Of a stretch of DNA of 64,000 bases, positions 63,880-64,000 are shown piece by piece. Both the position numbers and the translations under genes were made by a program. The notes under the pieces were generated by a model. That model was not told where the DNA came from. It made no database searches and worked only from the letters and a program-made list of their open reading frames with translations. Position 1 is the first letter of the stretch, and the number at the start of each line of letters is the position of its first letter. The DNA is from Heterobilharzia americana. Taxonomy: Eukaryota > Platyhelminthes > Trematoda > Strigeidida > Schistosomatidae. Location: the NCBI GenBank assembly GCA_944470555.2, contig OX104134.1, positions 12,379,248-12,443,247 of the forward strand. Reading direction: 5' to 3'.

Positions 63880-64000
63880 TAACTCGATATTACCTGTGTT
63901 CTAATTATAGCAAAGATGGATAGTAGCTACTAGATCGCTCCCGAGTCCGAATTCAGGTGGGAACAACATCACTCACTGGGAAGCAGGTATACCCAGCTAA
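63880..64000 (+). repeat. tRNA-related SINE, cut by the window end
   Basis: Reads AACATCACTCACTGGGAAGC and then AGGTATACCCAGCT, the same body in the opposite orientation, about 100 bp from the copy at 63640-63790. The window ends inside it. Confidence 0.55.

Noticed and set aside
1..64000. CRISPR array, bacterial operon or phage-like module
   Set aside because: No regularly spaced repeats, no ribosome-binding-site spaced ORF clusters, and the window is plainly eukaryotic with spliced exons.

Overview
The window looks like part of a schistosome (blood fluke, Schistosoma or a very close trematode) nuclear genome. The evidence is an AT-rich base composition, one protein-coding gene with many tiny introns of 31-46 bp, several groups of broken trematode-type retroelements, Penelope-like elements, and tRNA-like SINEs of the Sm-alpha type that carry degenerate hammerhead ribozymes. 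There is no bacterial or organellar DNA. One 40-base assembly gap (N) lies at 60036-60075.

Gene. The left third holds one recognisable host gene on the minus strand, an orthologue of DRG1 (developmentally regulated GTP-binding protein 1). I could place 13 exons between 22761 (start ATG) and 1553. They encode about 335 of the roughly 367 residues expected, including the G1, G3 and G4 GTPase motifs and most of the TGS domain. The last exon should lie left of base 1. The first five exons are packed into about 520 bp and separated by introns of 31-41 bp. Later introns reach 10.8 kb and are filled with transposons. Exon 11 carries a one-base frame break.

Mobile DNA inside and around DRG1 (1-22 kb). 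RTE-type retrotransposon copy A with a (TAA)n tail, a Penelope-like GIY-YIG remnant, a second RTE-like group in five pieces (4.6-7.4, 7.4-7.8, 11.4, 11.7-14.3 and 15.1-15.6 kb, two of these forming an inverted repeat), a further related copy (17.1-18.7 kb), a fold-back element with about 65-bp arms in intron 7, and SINE pieces.

Right part (23-64 kb). Intergenic and almost wholly transposon-derived: a CR1-like element (27.2-30.8 kb), a second CR1-like reverse transcriptase remnant (34.3-35.2), a Mutator-like transposase with a SWIM zinc finger (35.4-37.4, minus), the end of a Ty3/Gypsy pol with polypurine tract and LTR-like repeat (37.7-38.6, partner repeat at 33.3), two nearly complete copies of the copy-A RTE family in opposite orientation (B 41.3-44.5 plus; C 52.6-56.1 minus), a probable Merlin transposase remnant (44.8-45.3, minus), two loci where Sm-alpha-like SINEs stand head to head (51.1-51.4 and 56.4-56.75), and a Penelope-like reverse transcriptase with an internal deletion (59.3-60.0). 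No intact transposon ORF remains. I found no RNA gene that looks functional and no CRISPR. The best candidates for something not routine are the repeated head-to-head hammerhead SINE arrangement, the fold-back element inside DRG1, and the premature stop shared by RTE copies A and B.
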